Assembly: GCA_038002745.1 (NCBI GenBank) | Contig: JBBODD010000001.1 | Coordinates: 1,116,001 to 1,180,000, forward strand | Length of the DNA: 64,000 nt | Reading direction: 5' to 3' | From: Bacillus sp. FSL H8-0547 | GTDB lineage: Bacteria; Bacillota; Bacilli; Bacillales; Bacillaceae | Part shown: positions 50,191 through 59,004 of the stretch, one piece after another | Numbering within the stretch: position 1 is the stretch's first letter | Layout: every line of letters starts with the position of its first letter | Program-made: the position numbers and the translations under genes | Notes under the pieces: model-generated | Told to the model about the DNA's origin: nothing | Database searches by the model: none | The model's input: only the letters and a program-made list of their open reading frames with translations

Positions 50191-50251
50191 TATGAGATTT
50201 TGATGGGATGACGAAAATAGATGTGACACAAATTCGAAAGGGTGAAAAAGC

Positions 50252-50380
50252 ATGTCGGACAAAAGAAAACGCGAAAAAACACGCAACTCTCTAAGCGGCG
50301 CTCAAGAAGTAACCTATTCACGGGAATTTAAAATGGCAGACCGCGCGGGCGGGTACATAGGCAGTAAGAGCGGACGCTGA
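50252..50380 (+). CDS. yfhE: YfhE-family small protein
   Basis: A 42-residue basic protein. KTRNSLSGAQEVTYSREFK followed by MADRAGGYIG is the pattern of the YfhE family. The ATG follows AAAGGGTGAAAAAGC. In B. subtilis yfhE is next to yfhD, here 340 bases away with a tandem repeat between. Function unknown. Confidence 0.8.
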   Translation: MSDKRKREKTRNSLSGAQEVTYSREFKMADRAGGYIGSKSGR

Positions 50381-50412
50381 GGCAGGAGTATAAGCTTTGG
50401 TGAATATTTTTA

Positions 50413-50610
50413 GAAAGTGCTGTGAACCTTGGTTTGCAGCACTTTCTTTGTTGATTGCTTTATGGAAAGTGCGCTTAAGTTGAGTTTGCAGCACAAACAT
50501 GGATGATTGGGCTTTGGAAAATGTTCTTAACCTGAGTTAACAGCACAAACTTTCTTGATCGCTCTTTGTAAAGTGCTCTTAACCAGCACAAAAACTAATA
50601 ACCGCTTCAC
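50413..50610. repeat. Tandem array 4: about 3.5 degenerate copies of a 52-bp unit
   Basis: GAAAGTGC or a variant starts at 50413, 50465, 50517 and 50569, exactly 52 bp apart. The first unit has perfect 10-bp arms GAAAGTGCTG and CAGCACTTTC around TGAACCTTGGTTTG, then a linker TTTGTTGATTGCTTTATG. Later units keep the period and much of the sequence but lose arm pairing. Centre and linker align with those of array 3 (ACCTTGTTTTG; CTGTTGCTTTGCT). No gene is seen between yfhE and yfhD. Confidence 0.85.
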
Positions 50611-50719
50611 CGTAAGTGAGCTTAACCCCTAAAGTCAGCAACTACCAGCATAAGTCCTCACAAATAATCCACACTAAAGAAGAACGTTTCGTTCAACTTT
50701 TTTTAGGGGGGCTTTTATC

Positions 50720-50902
50720 ATGGGAAGAGCAAACAGCCAGCAGTCCAAAAACAAGAGCAACTTGCCTCAAGTACCGAAAAACTTAAAAAAAGAAGCTGAC
50801 GGTGTTTACGAGGAATATTCAGCTGAACTCGCAGACAGTGCAGACAAAGAAGCTCAGGCTAGAGCAAAAGCTGCCGACCAGCGTCAGGGAAAATCATTAT
50901 AG
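50720..50902 (+). CDS. yfhD: YfhD-family small protein
   Basis: A 60-residue hydrophilic protein. NLPQVPKNLKKEADGVYEEY and SAELADSADKEAQARAKAAD match the YfhD family. ATG after AGGGGGGCTTTT. Function unknown. Confidence 0.85.
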   Translation: MGRANSQQSKNKSNLPQVPKNLKKEADGVYEEYSAELADSADKEAQARAKAADQRQGKSL

Positions 50903-50911
50903 CAGAAAAAA

Positions 50912-50947
50912 AACAGCCAGTGACGGATCATCCGCCGCTGGCTTTTG
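50912..50947 (+). terminator. Terminator of yfhD
   Basis: AGCCAGTGACGG and CCGCCGCTGGCT form the stem, followed by TTTT. Confidence 0.75.
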
Positions 50948-50949
50948 AA

Positions 50950-51177
50950 TGGGGATAAAGTTATCCACACACCTGTTGATAATGTGTACAAATCTATTCC
51001 AGCAGGAACACGCCCACTATTTCACAACGCCCTCTCCATCCACAGAATTATCACGCAGACTGTGATAAAACTGTGGATAATGTGTATAAGTTATGTAAAC
51101 ACTTTAATTTCCAGTTTAAATACTTCAATTATCTGTGGATATCTTCGGGCATGCCTCTTTTATCCCACTGTGGATAA
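50950..51177. promoter_or_regulatory. DnaA-box cluster away from oriC
   Basis: Four 9-mers match TTATNCACA exactly: 50961-50969 (plus), 51072-51080, 51081-51089 and 51169-51177 (minus). At least three more differ by one base: 50950-50958, 50974-50982 and 51134-51142. Two are directly head to tail. Neither dnaA nor dnaN is nearby, and the rest of the stretch (50903-51340) has no gene. Confidence 0.85.
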
Positions 51178-51303
51178 ACATGTATAGTTTCTTCAAGATA
51201 TACACACTTTAAAGATACATCCAAGATTGGCCCCATGATATGTACAAAGCTGCCTTCCCGGCGGCTTTTTCTTTTTTATAGCTGTATAATGTAAAACCAG
51301 CTG

Positions 51304-51332
51304 AAAAAGCCCCGCACTAAGTGCAGGACCTT
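51304..51332 (-). terminator. Terminator of yfmL
   Basis: On the minus strand GTCCTGCAC pairs with GTGCGGGGC (G-U pairs), followed by TTTTT. Confidence 0.75.
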
Positions 51333-51340
51333 CACTTAAC

Positions 51341-52477
51341 TCACTTTGAATCCACAACTGCTCCATGGTAAAAACGCTTTTTGTGCAGCTCAATTTTGAG
51401 GTTGCGGCACAGCTGCTTCAATTCGCGTTCTTCACGTTCTGTCACAAGAGATACGACCGTTCCACTGGCACCATTTCTTCCTGTTCGTCCTGAGCGATGA
51501 ACATACTGCTCAGAGGTTTCCGGCAGGTCATAGTGAATGACGTGCGTCACTCCTTCAATATCAAGGCCCCGTGCGGCAACATCTGTTGCAAGCAGCATGG
51601 AGATCTCCCCTGTTCGGAAGCTCTTCATCGCTAGTTCACGATCGCGCTTTGAGGAGTCGCCGTGAAGAATGCCGAGTTCAATGCCTTTATACATCAGCTT
51701 TTCAGCAAGGACCGCTGCATTGCCGATATCCTTTACGAAAGCAATCGCTTTTGTCCCTTCCATTCTTGAAAGCTTTTGAAGAAGATCAATCTTGTCGCGC
51801 TGTTCAGATGGGAAATAAATATGTTCAACATCCGACTGAACGGCTTCCCCGCGGCTGATTTTAATCAGCTCCGGATTTTGCATCAGCTGTTTTGCTTCTG
51901 CTTCCGTTTTTTCAGGAAGAGTCGCCGAGAAAAGAAGAAGCTGTCTGTCTTTGAACGTTGTTTTGATAATGTTTTTAATGTTTGAAAGATGCTCCGGCTG
52001 CAGCAGCTGATCGCCTTCATCAAGAACGATTGTCTTAACCTCATGCATTTTGATTTTTTTCTGATTGATCAGTTCGTAAACACGGCCCGGTGTTCCAACG
52101 ATAATCTGCGGGCGCTTCTTCAGCTTCTCGAGCTGTCTTTTCACATTGGCTCCGCCGATGAAGCTTGCTCCGAGAATGCCGCTCCCTGCTGACCACTTTT
52201 GAATCTCCTCATGGATCTGCATAACCAGTTCTCTTGAAGACGCCATGATCAGTGTTTGGATATTTTTGCTCTCAGGGTTGATGCGCTGGAGGACAGGCAG
52301 CAAATAGGCAAGCGTTTTGCCCGTTCCCGTCGGCGATTCTGCAATCACATCGCGTCCGTCCAGAATGGCAGGAACCGCCTTTTCCTGTATAGCGGTTGGA
52401 GTTGTATACGAAGCCTTTTCCCAGGCTTCCTGTAAAAATGGTTTTGCTTCTTCAAGCAGTGACCATGTGCTGTTCAT
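51341..52477 (-). CDS. yfmL: DEAD-box RNA helicase YfmL
   Basis: A 378-residue ATP-dependent RNA helicase core without a C-terminal RNA-binding extension. Q motif TTPTAIQ, motif I SPTGTGKT (48-55), motif Ib TPGR, motif II DEGD (153-156) instead of DEAD, motif III SAT, motif V ATDVAARGLDIEGV and motif VI HRSGRTGR. Size and variant motif fit YfmL, which takes part in ribosome assembly in B. subtilis. A hairpin lies in its 5' leader and a DnaA-box cluster beyond its 3' end. Confidence 0.88.
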   Translation of the reverse strand: MNSTWSLLEEAKPFLQEAWEKASYTTPTAIQEKAVPAILDGRDVIAESPTGTGKTLAYLLPVLQRINPESKNIQTLIMASSRELVMQIHEEIQKWSAGSGILGASFIGGANVKRQLEKLKKRPQIIVGTPGRVYELINQKKIKMHEVKTIVLDEGDQLLQPEHLSNIKNIIKTTFKDRQLLLFSATLPEKTEAEAKQLMQNPELIKISRGEAVQSDVEHIYFPSEQRDKIDLLQKLSRMEGTKAIAFVKDIGNAAVLAEKLMYKGIELGILHGDSSKRDRELAMKSFRTGEISMLLATDVAARGLDIEGVTHVIHYDLPETSEQYVHRSGRTGRNGASGTVVSLVTEREERELKQLCRNLKIELHKKRFYHGAVVDSK

Positions 52478-52505
52478 GTGTTTTCACCTTTTCGTATCTG
52501 AAGTC

Positions 52506-52526
52506 CGTCTTTCATAAAGAAAGACG
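52506..52526 (-). promoter_or_regulatory. Hairpin in the yfmL leader
   Basis: CGTCTTTC and GAAAGACG form a perfect 8-bp stem with a 5-nt loop, 29 bases upstream of the yfmL start. It could affect translation at low temperature; this is inference. Confidence 0.45.
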
Positions 52527-52639
52527 CATTTTCTTATTATATACCATTTCGGCAAAGGGAAAAACAGCTCTTGTTTTTACGCCTGCAAGAATATCCTGAA
52601 GATTACCAGTTATTGTTTTAACTTTTCGTTTCCAGCTTA

Positions 52640-52645
52640 TATAAT
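52640..52645 (+). promoter_or_regulatory. -10 box of the hscC operon
   Basis: TATAAT lies 41 bases before the hscC ATG, with only a weak -35 (TTTAAC) 17 bases upstream. No CIRCE-type inverted repeat is seen, so HrcA control is unlikely. Confidence 0.5.
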
Positions 52646-52685
52646 AGACTCCATAAATAGAACTTTTCACAGAGGAGAGAACAGA

Positions 52686-54392
52686 ATGACTGTCATTGGC
52701 ATCGACCTGGGCACATCCAACAGTCTTGCAGCGTTTTGGTCTGAAGAAGGGCCGAAAATTATTCCAAATGTACTCGGCAGCAATTTGACTCCATCCATTG
52801 TCAGCATTGATGATAACGGCGAAATTCTCGTCGGCGAAATTGCAAAAGAGCGCCAGATTTCACATCCCCACCTCACAGCTTCCGCTTTTAAGCGTTATAT
52901 GGGCACGGCTAAAACTTATGATCTTGGAACCTATCATTTATCTCCGGAGGAATTGTCCTCCTTTGTTCTTCAGTCTTTAAAAAGAGATGCGGAAACGTTT
53001 TTGAACGAAGAAATTACACATGCGGTCATCAGTGTTCCAGCATACTTTAATGACCAGCAGCGAAAAGCGACAAAGCGTGCAGCCGAACTTGCAGGTCTTA
53101 CGGTTGACCGTCTGATCAGCGAACCGACAGCTGCAGCTATTGCATACGGCTTTCACCAGCAGAATGAGGACACCCGCTTCCTCGTTTTTGACCTTGGCGG
53201 CGGAACCTTTGACGTATCGATTCTTGAGCTTTTTGAAGGCGTCATGGAGGTTAAATCTATTGCAGGAGACAATTTTCTCGGCGGCGAGGATTTTACGAAC
53301 CTGCTCATGCACTATTTTCTGAACGACCACAAGCTTGCGGCAGATGACCTGGATGCACGGGCGCAAGCTGTCCTGTTCAAGCAGGCAGAAACATGCAAAC
53401 GGGAAATTGGCAGCCATCATATGCGCGGCCGGATGGTGCTTCATCACAACGGACAGGAGTATTCAACCAGCGTGGACAGGGTCACTTTTGAAAAAATATC
53501 ACAGCCTCTCGTGCTGAAACTGCGGAATCCTATCGAACGCGCACTGCGCGACGCCGACCTGCAGACAGACGAGATTGACGCTGTGATCCTGATTGGCGGA
53601 GCCACAAGACTTCCTATGATTAAAAGCATTGTCACAAAGATTTTCGGCAAGCTTCCGTTTCTGACGATTCATCCTGATGAAGCAGTAGCTCTTGGAACCG
53701 CCGTCCAGGTGGCGCTGAAGGAGCGGAATGAAGCCGTTGACGAGCTCATCCTGACCGATGTGTGCCCTTATTCGCTTGGAACAGATGTCGTGAAACAGCA
53801 TGATGCAGACTCCTACACCTCCGGCCATTTCCTGCCGATCATTGAGCGGAACACGCCGATTCCCGTAAGCAGAGTCGAACGCCTCTACACCATCAAGGAC
53901 AATCAGGACCGGATTGTCATTGACATCTATCAGGGAGAAAGCAGACGCGTTGAAAACAACTTGAAGATAGGGGAACTGACTGTTCACATTCCAAAATCGC
54001 CTGCTGGAAAAGAAGCTGTCGATGTGCGCTATACATACGACATAAACGGCCTGCTTGAGGTTGAGGTCACAACCATCAGCACCGGCAGCAAACAGAACAT
54101 GATGATTGAAAAAAATGCAGGGAGCATGACCCCTCTGGAAATGGAAAAAAGAATGGAAGAGCTGAAGGGTCTTAAAATTCATCCGAGAGACCGCACGGAA
54201 AACAGGCTCCTTCTTGCAAGAGGCGAACGGTTATATGAGGAAACACTCGGACGCGAACGGGAAGCTGCAGCTGCAGCCCTTGAACAGTTCGAACACATCC
54301 TTGCCTCACAGGATGACCAGAAGATCCGCGCAGCCGCAGTGCGCTTAAAAGAGATCCTAGAAGAGATGGAGAACTGGAGCAGACAGCGATGA
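52686..54392 (+). CDS. hscC: Hsp70-family chaperone, HscC-like
   Basis: A 568-residue Hsp70. The ATPase domain has [58 protein letters not shown] and [11 protein letters not shown]. The substrate domain begins near 370 ([14 protein letters not shown]) and the C-terminal lid is short, ending without the EEVD-like tail. Shorter than DnaK (about 610). The HscC subfamily assignment rests on this length, on SLAAFW and on the J-protein partner downstream, whose start overlaps its stop (ATGA). Confidence 0.85.
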   Translation: MTVIGIDLGTSNSLAAFWSEEGPKIIPNVLGSNLTPSIVSIDDNGEILVGEIAKERQISHPHLTASAFKRYMGTAKTYDLGTYHLSPEELSSFVLQSLKRDAETFLNEEITHAVISVPAYFNDQQRKATKRAAELAGLTVDRLISEPTAAAIAYGFHQQNEDTRFLVFDLGGGTFDVSILELFEGVMEVKSIAGDNFLGGEDFTNLLMHYFLNDHKLAADDLDARAQAVLFKQAETCKREIGSHHMRGRMVLHHNGQEYSTSVDRVTFEKISQPLVLKLRNPIERALRDADLQTDEIDAVILIGGATRLPMIKSIVTKIFGKLPFLTIHPDEAVALGTAVQVALKERNEAVDELILTDVCPYSLGTDVVKQHDADSYTSGHFLPIIERNTPIPVSRVERLYTIKDNQDRIVIDIYQGESRRVENNLKIGELTVHIPKSPAGKEAVDVRYTYDINGLLEVEVTTISTGSKQNMMIEKNAGSMTPLEMEKRMEELKGLKIHPRDRTENRLLLARGERLYEETLGREREAAAAALEQFEHILASQDDQKIRAAAVRLKEILEEMENWSRQR

Positions 54393-55846
54393 ATTCAGCG
54401 TGGAAGATACTAGGGATCGAACCGACTGACGACATGACCGCTATTAAAAAAGCCTACTCGGCAAAGCTCAAAATTCATCACCCCGAAGACGACCCGGAAG
54501 GCTATCAGAGGCTGCGGGAGGCCTTTGAAACGGTCAAAAAAGCATGGAAAAACCGAAACTTACGTCCGGCTGAAGAAAGAGCGTATGAAGAGACCGTACA
54601 TGTACCTATGGAGGAGGAACCTGCCCCTCCCCTCCCGTCTCATTTCCCATTTTCAGAATGGCAAGAGACAGAAACAGATTCCCGCTCAACCATCGATTTG
54701 TTCATGGAGAAAGTCGAGCAGCTCTATGACCACTTTCCTTCGCGCATAAACAAAGAGAAGTGGCTTGAACTTCTGAATGATGATGCACTGTGGGATATGG
54801 AACAAAGAGAGTATCTGAGTGAACGGCTCCTGACCTTTCTCGAGCTGAATCCTTATCTCCCGGACTACATCTGGAAGCTGCTTGAAGACACCTTCCAGTG
54901 GACTGACATGCTTAGGGAAAACCCGTACATTCTCGGCGAGGAAGAAACCGAAGCATTTCTGCGGCGCCTGAAAGACAATACAGGGCTCTATCCATCGCTT
55001 TCGTATCAGCCACTTTTACATATCGAGGATATTCCATATGATCTCTATCTGATGAACCGGGAAAGAGCCCTTGACGAACTCCTTGAAAACCGGCTGGAAG
55101 AAGCAGAAACCTATGTGAATACTGCCTTGTCCATTTTTCAGGATGATCCGCAGCTGCAGACAATTGCCGGAATGATTTATGAACGGAGCGAAAGATTTGA
55201 AGAAGCTGCCGCTGCTTTTGAAAAAGCATGTGCACTTCAGCCTGAAAACATCAAAAATCGAATGCTTCTTGCACAGCTGCTATTTAAAACAGGAAAACAG
55301 GAAGAAGCCTGCCTGAAAATCCTTTCTGACCATCCGGATCACCCGGATGCTCTCAGCCTTTTAGGCAGAATCCATTTTGAAACAGAAGAATGGCAAAAAG
55401 CCCGTGAGCACTTTATGCACCTGGAGAGGATTCAGGGGAAGGATGCAGAGACGATTGTTTACCTGGCTAAAATCAATGATTTTCTGCTCAGAAACAGCTA
55501 TAAGCGAAAGCCGCTTACGAAGAAGGAAATTAAGAAAGAGATCAGGCCGGATACGTTTGAGAATAAGCTGGCTATATTTCTGGGCTGCCATTTAAAATGG
55601 AGAATGATTTTCGCTTTAAGTTTTTTAATGGTCAGTCATTATCAACTGAACGCTCTTGGCGGAGAGGAATGGTTTGATCATCCAATTCTTAAAGTTCTAT
55701 ACGCCATCTTTTCCATCTTTCAGTATATTAATTTCTCCTTCTATTTTGAGGACACCTTAACTCCGCTGTTTTGGGCAGTCTTATGGATCGCTTCCATCAT
55801 CACAATCCTGAGAGAATGGAACCGCGTCAGAAAAACGGTTTTATAG
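54389..55846 (+). CDS. J-domain protein with TPR-like repeats (HscC partner)
   Basis: A 485-residue protein. Residues 4-50 form a J domain ([20 protein letters not shown]), but the HPD loop reads HPE in [19 protein letters not shown]. The middle (about 210-370) has TPR-like helix pairs ([37 protein letters not shown]). Two to three hydrophobic segments near the C-terminus suggest membrane anchoring. Translationally coupled to hscC. J proteins that serve HscC in enterobacteria (DjlB/DjlC) have similarly short N-terminal J domains (from memory). Confidence 0.85.
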   Translation: MNSAWKILGIEPTDDMTAIKKAYSAKLKIHHPEDDPEGYQRLREAFETVKKAWKNRNLRPAEERAYEETVHVPMEEEPAPPLPSHFPFSEWQETETDSRSTIDLFMEKVEQLYDHFPSRINKEKWLELLNDDALWDMEQREYLSERLLTFLELNPYLPDYIWKLLEDTFQWTDMLRENPYILGEEETEAFLRRLKDNTGLYPSLSYQPLLHIEDIPYDLYLMNRERALDELLENRLEEAETYVNTALSIFQDDPQLQTIAGMIYERSERFEEAAAAFEKACALQPENIKNRMLLAQLLFKTGKQEEACLKILSDHPDHPDALSLLGRIHFETEEWQKAREHFMHLERIQGKDAETIVYLAKINDFLLRNSYKRKPLTKKEIKKEIRPDTFENKLAIFLGCHLKWRMIFALSFLMVSHYQLNALGGEEWFDHPILKVLYAIFSIFQYINFSFYFEDTLTPLFWAVLWIASIITILREWNRVRKTVL

Positions 55847-55863
55847 AAAGGAGGAAACATTTT

Positions 55864-56499
55864 ATGAATAGGAAACAGAAGAACTATATAAAGACACTGG
55901 CACCCCTATGCATGATAGGATATCCTTCTTTTTACTATTCTCTCACGAAGGTTCCATTCAGCAAGCGCCATGCCAAAAAAAAGCTGAAGCATATTGAAGT
56001 AACAGACAGTCAGACCGCACACTTCAGACTTGAGTGGTTACTGACCAAGGGAAACAGATGGGAATTTAACGGCTTTAAAGGCGTCTTCCTTTTTCATACA
56101 GAAGACGAATCCCATGATCCACTTTCCGCAAACGAAGATGAAAGGCTCAAGGCTAAGCTCGCTGCAGTGAAAAAGTATATGTATCGCCTAAATCAGCACA
56201 GTCTCGGAGCATTCGATATTTCCAGCGTGCTATGGGTTACAATGCATGCCCAGAAAATCGGCTTCATTACAAAGGAAGAAGCACAAGCCTACGAATTGAG
56301 AGCCGTCACACTTGCACAAAGCATGTATACAAACTGGAGTGATTACCTTATCTCCTGCACAGCCGGAGCAGAATATCTTCAGAAAAGTATAAGCGATCAG
56401 GAAAAATACTTATCTTATCATAAAAACACTCTGATTAAATTTATGGCATCGAAGCACAGTCCGTTTAGGAAGATTGATTTTCATACTAGTTTTTCTTGA
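55864..56499 (+). CDS. DUF1266-type protein in the hscC operon
   Basis: A 211-residue protein with an N-terminal hydrophobic segment (about 9-26). The region LGAFDISSVLWVTMHAQKIG, ITKEEAQAYE and YTNWSDYLISCTAG fits the DUF1266 pattern (W/F-D, R-like helix, GYI/GFI, EEA, W-x-x-Y-x-x-S). ATG after AAAGGAGGAAAC, 14 bases past the J-protein stop. E. coli ybeR/ybeU, next to hscC and djlB/djlC, encode DUF1266 proteins (from memory), so this is a repeated association. Confidence 0.7.
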   Translation: MNRKQKNYIKTLAPLCMIGYPSFYYSLTKVPFSKRHAKKKLKHIEVTDSQTAHFRLEWLLTKGNRWEFNGFKGVFLFHTEDESHDPLSANEDERLKAKLAAVKKYMYRLNQHSLGAFDISSVLWVTMHAQKIGFITKEEAQAYELRAVTLAQSMYTNWSDYLISCTAGAEYLQKSISDQEKYLSYHKNTLIKFMASKHSPFRKIDFHTSFS

Positions 56500-56527
56500 G
56501 CACATCCTGTTGATGTGCTCTTTTTTA
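56498..56527 (+). terminator. Terminator of the hscC operon
   Basis: GAGCACATC and GATGTGCTC form a 9-bp stem followed by six T. Confidence 0.92.
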
Positions 56528-56630
56528 GATTTCAGAAAAATAACCTTCCCTGTCTGAAGCAGCTGAATACGATATCAGGTTTCTGATGTGAATTTAAAGA
56601 ATTTTCTGTACTCAATAAAAAGATTTAGAT

Positions 56631-56636
56631 TATACT
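56631..56636 (+). promoter_or_regulatory. -10 box of the ABC exporter leader
   Basis: TATACT lies about 30 bases before the leader-peptide ATG. The -35 region is not clear. Confidence 0.45.
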
Positions 56637-56666
56637 TTTCTTATCAACCATAAGGAGGAATTTTCA

Positions 56667-56723
56667 ATGAGAAAAATCATGAAGAAAACCGTACAACCGT
56701 ATAAGGGGGCAGCACTTCTTTAA
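56667..56723 (+). CDS. 18-residue leader peptide
   Basis: A strong ribosome site AAGGAGG precedes an 18-codon frame, MRKIMKKTVQPYKGAALL, ending in TAA. It is basic and has QP near the middle. It lies 58 bases before the ABC exporter and contains one arm of the competing RNA fold (see attenuator entry). Leader peptides of this size control inducible antibiotic-resistance genes. Confidence 0.7.
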   Translation: MRKIMKKTVQPYKGAALL

Positions 56724-56775
56724 TTGTCACGGTGTACTCCCTTATATGTGTTTATTTAAATAACACATAAAGGGG
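56700..56775 (+). promoter_or_regulatory. Translational attenuator of the ABC exporter
   Basis: CCCTTATATGTGTT (56739-56752) pairs with AACACATAAAGGG (56762-56774), burying the exporter's ribosome site AAAGGGG. The first half of that arm, CTCCCTTATA (56737-56746), can instead pair with TATAAGGGGG (56700-56709) inside the leader-peptide gene. The two folds exclude each other, so ribosome position on the leader can decide whether the exporter is translated. Confidence 0.75.
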
Positions 56776-56781
56776 TAAATC

Positions 56782-58524
56782 ATGGATTTTCCAGTCAAAA
56801 AGTTTTTCTCTTATTATAAGCCGCATCTGAGGTTATTTTTATCCATTTTGGCGTGTGCTTTGATTGTATCTGCATTGTCTTTGGTATTCCCGCTGCTTGT
56901 CCGGTATATCACCAAGGAAGTTTTGGCGGGAGACTTGTCAACTGCCATTCAACAGGTGTATTGGGTTGGCGGTCTGATGCTCTTGGTCACCGCGATTCAA
57001 AATATCGGAAACTATATCGTGGATTACAAAGGCCATGAACTCGGTGCCAGAATGGAAAGCAGCCTCCGCACCGAGCTGTTTGAACACATGCAGAAGCTTT
57101 CGTTCAGCTTTTATGATAAGGAAAAGACCGGTCAGCTCATGGCCAGAATTACAAACGACCTGCTTTGGCTGTCTGAGCTGTATCACCACGGACCTGAAGA
57201 CTATTTAAAATATCTCGTCCGCTTTATCGGAGCCTTTTTCATCTTGTTCTTTATTAACGCGCCGCTGACGATTGTGATTTTCTGCTTTTTGCCTGTCCTT
57301 GGGTTCATCATCTTCTATTTCAATAAACTTGAAAACAAGGCGCTGATCCGAAACAAAGAAAGAATTGGAGATGTGAACGCCCAGGTAGAGGATAGTCTGG
57401 CCGGCATCCGGGTTGTGAAATCTTTTGCCAACGAGCAGGTAGAAATCGGGAAATTCACCCGTGAAAATAACCGTTTTTTAGACAGCAGGATCAGCTTCTA
57501 TAAGACAGAAGCTAACTTTTACAATGTCACCCAAACGTTCATCCAGCTGATTACGATCGCGGTCATCATCTTCGGAAGTTCAAGCATCGTAAATAAGACT
57601 TTGGATTTAGCCGATTTGATTACGTTTATGCTCTATATAAACTACATGCTCGAGCCGGTTCAAAAAATGACTCAAATGAGCACGTTATTCCAGGAAGGAA
57701 TCACAGGCTTCCAGCGCTTTACGGAAATCATGAAGCTAAAGCCCTCCATTGAGAATAAACCAGGTGCGGTTACACTGGGGCACGTGCGTGGCGAGATTGA
57801 GTTTAAGCAAGTTGAATTCAGGTACGAAGATTATCTGGACAACGTCCTTAATCAATTGTCTTTGAAAATTAACCCCGGGGAATACGTTGCCCTGGTTGGC
57901 CCATCAGGAGCAGGCAAAACAACATTTTGCTCTCTCATCCCCCGCTTTTATGATGTAAGCGCCGGTGAAGTCATGCTTGATGGGATTGATGTGCGAACAA
58001 TTGATTTAGCCTCATTAAGGAACAACATCGGGATCGTTCAGCAGGATGTTTACCTGTTTGCCGGGACAGTGATGGAAAATATCCGCTACGGAAACCCCGA
58101 AGCAAGTGATGAGGAAATTATCGCTGCAGCCAGGAGCGCCAATGCCCACGACTTTATCATGAAACTGCCGAACGGCTATCAATCAGAAATTGGCCAGCGG
58201 GGCGTAAGACTTTCGGGCGGACAAAAGCAGCGGCTCAGCATCGCCCGCGTCTTCCTTAAAAATCCGCCAGTCCTGATTTTAGATGAGGCAACGAGCGCGC
58301 TTGATAACGAAAGTGAAAGCATCATTAAGGACTCACTGGAACTGCTCGCAAAAGGCCGAACAACCATCGTCATCGCCCACCGCCTCTCCACCATTCGGAA
58401 CGCACACCGGATCATCGTTTTAACAGAAGAGGGTATCGCGGAAGAAGGAACACATGATGAACTGCTTTCAAGGCAAGGCGCTTATTCGCTTCTTTATTCA
58501 AAGCAGTTTGAACCAATTGTATAA
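56782..58524 (+). CDS. ABC exporter, fused membrane and ATPase domains
   Basis: A 580-residue half-transporter of the multidrug/lipid exporter type. Six membrane helices (about 15-310) precede an ATPase with Walker A GPSGAGKTT, Q-loop IVQQDVYLFAGT, signature [15 protein letters not shown], Walker [13 protein letters not shown] and H-loop AHR. The ribosome site AAAGGGG lies in the attenuator hairpin. Single gene between terminators, so it probably works as a homodimer. The attenuator points to a ribosome-targeting drug as inducer (inference). Confidence 0.9.
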   Translation: MDFPVKKFFSYYKPHLRLFLSILACALIVSALSLVFPLLVRYITKEVLAGDLSTAIQQVYWVGGLMLLVTAIQNIGNYIVDYKGHELGARMESSLRTELFEHMQKLSFSFYDKEKTGQLMARITNDLLWLSELYHHGPEDYLKYLVRFIGAFFILFFINAPLTIVIFCFLPVLGFIIFYFNKLENKALIRNKERIGDVNAQVEDSLAGIRVVKSFANEQVEIGKFTRENNRFLDSRISFYKTEANFYNVTQTFIQLITIAVIIFGSSSIVNKTLDLADLITFMLYINYMLEPVQKMTQMSTLFQEGITGFQRFTEIMKLKPSIENKPGAVTLGHVRGEIEFKQVEFRYEDYLDNVLNQLSLKINPGEYVALVGPSGAGKTTFCSLIPRFYDVSAGEVMLDGIDVRTIDLASLRNNIGIVQQDVYLFAGTVMENIRYGNPEASDEEIIAAARSANAHDFIMKLPNGYQSEIGQRGVRLSGGQKQRLSIARVFLKNPPVLILDEATSALDNESESIIKDSLELLAKGRTTIVIAHRLSTIRNAHRIIVLTEEGIAEEGTHDELLSRQGAYSLLYSKQFEPIV

Positions 58525-58532
58525 ATCTTTCT

Positions 58533-58566
58533 GACCCTGCTCTGTTAAAAGAGCCGGGTTTTGTTT
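58533..58566 (+). terminator. Terminator of the ABC exporter
   Basis: ACCCTGCTCT and AGAGCCGGGT form an imperfect stem followed by TTTTGTTTT. Confidence 0.75.
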
Positions 58567-58580
58567 TGGAGAGAATTTTT

Positions 58581-58964
58581 TTAAGAAAAGCAATCTTCTG
58601 TACTCATCCTCCTGGCTAAAATCCAGCCGTTCAATCCATAAGAAGATTCAACTATGTAGTATATAAACCTGTTTTTCACAAGATAATTGCTTAATTCCTC
58701 TACATTTCTATAATCCATCGGCCAACCATAATCTTTTGATTTTTGCAGCAGCTCCTTATGATCTCCTGCAAAATCTTTGAGATCCCCTTCAGTAATGTCA
58801 AAAAGGATGCTGCCTGGCAGCTGGTCTTCAAAATAATGCGCAAAGACATCGTCAAACAGCAGCTTTGCTTTCTTGCCGAATTCATCTATTGCCTTCATTT
58901 CTATGCACGAGTTTTCAAAATCAACTTGATAGGACAGGATTTTGCTGTCGTGAAGGATGAACAT
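58581..58964 (-). CDS. Uncharacterised 127-residue protein
   Basis: I do not recognise it. The protein is acidic and aromatic-rich, with no signal peptide or membrane helix; an N-terminal beta-rich part (FILHDSKILSYQVDFENSCI) is followed by alternating helices. Size and composition resemble small immunity-type or SMI1-like proteins, but no motif proves this. ATG after GGAGGTGC. It lies 40 bases downstream of the next unknown gene on the same strand. Confidence 0.65.
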   Translation of the reverse strand: MFILHDSKILSYQVDFENSCIEMKAIDEFGKKAKLLFDDVFAHYFEDQLPGSILFDITEGDLKDFAGDHKELLQKSKDYGWPMDYRNVEELSNYLVKNRFIYYIVESSYGLNGWILARRMSTEDCFS

Positions 58965-59004
58965 GGAAGCACCTCCTTAGTTGGAAAGAATAAAGTTCTT
59001 GTCA

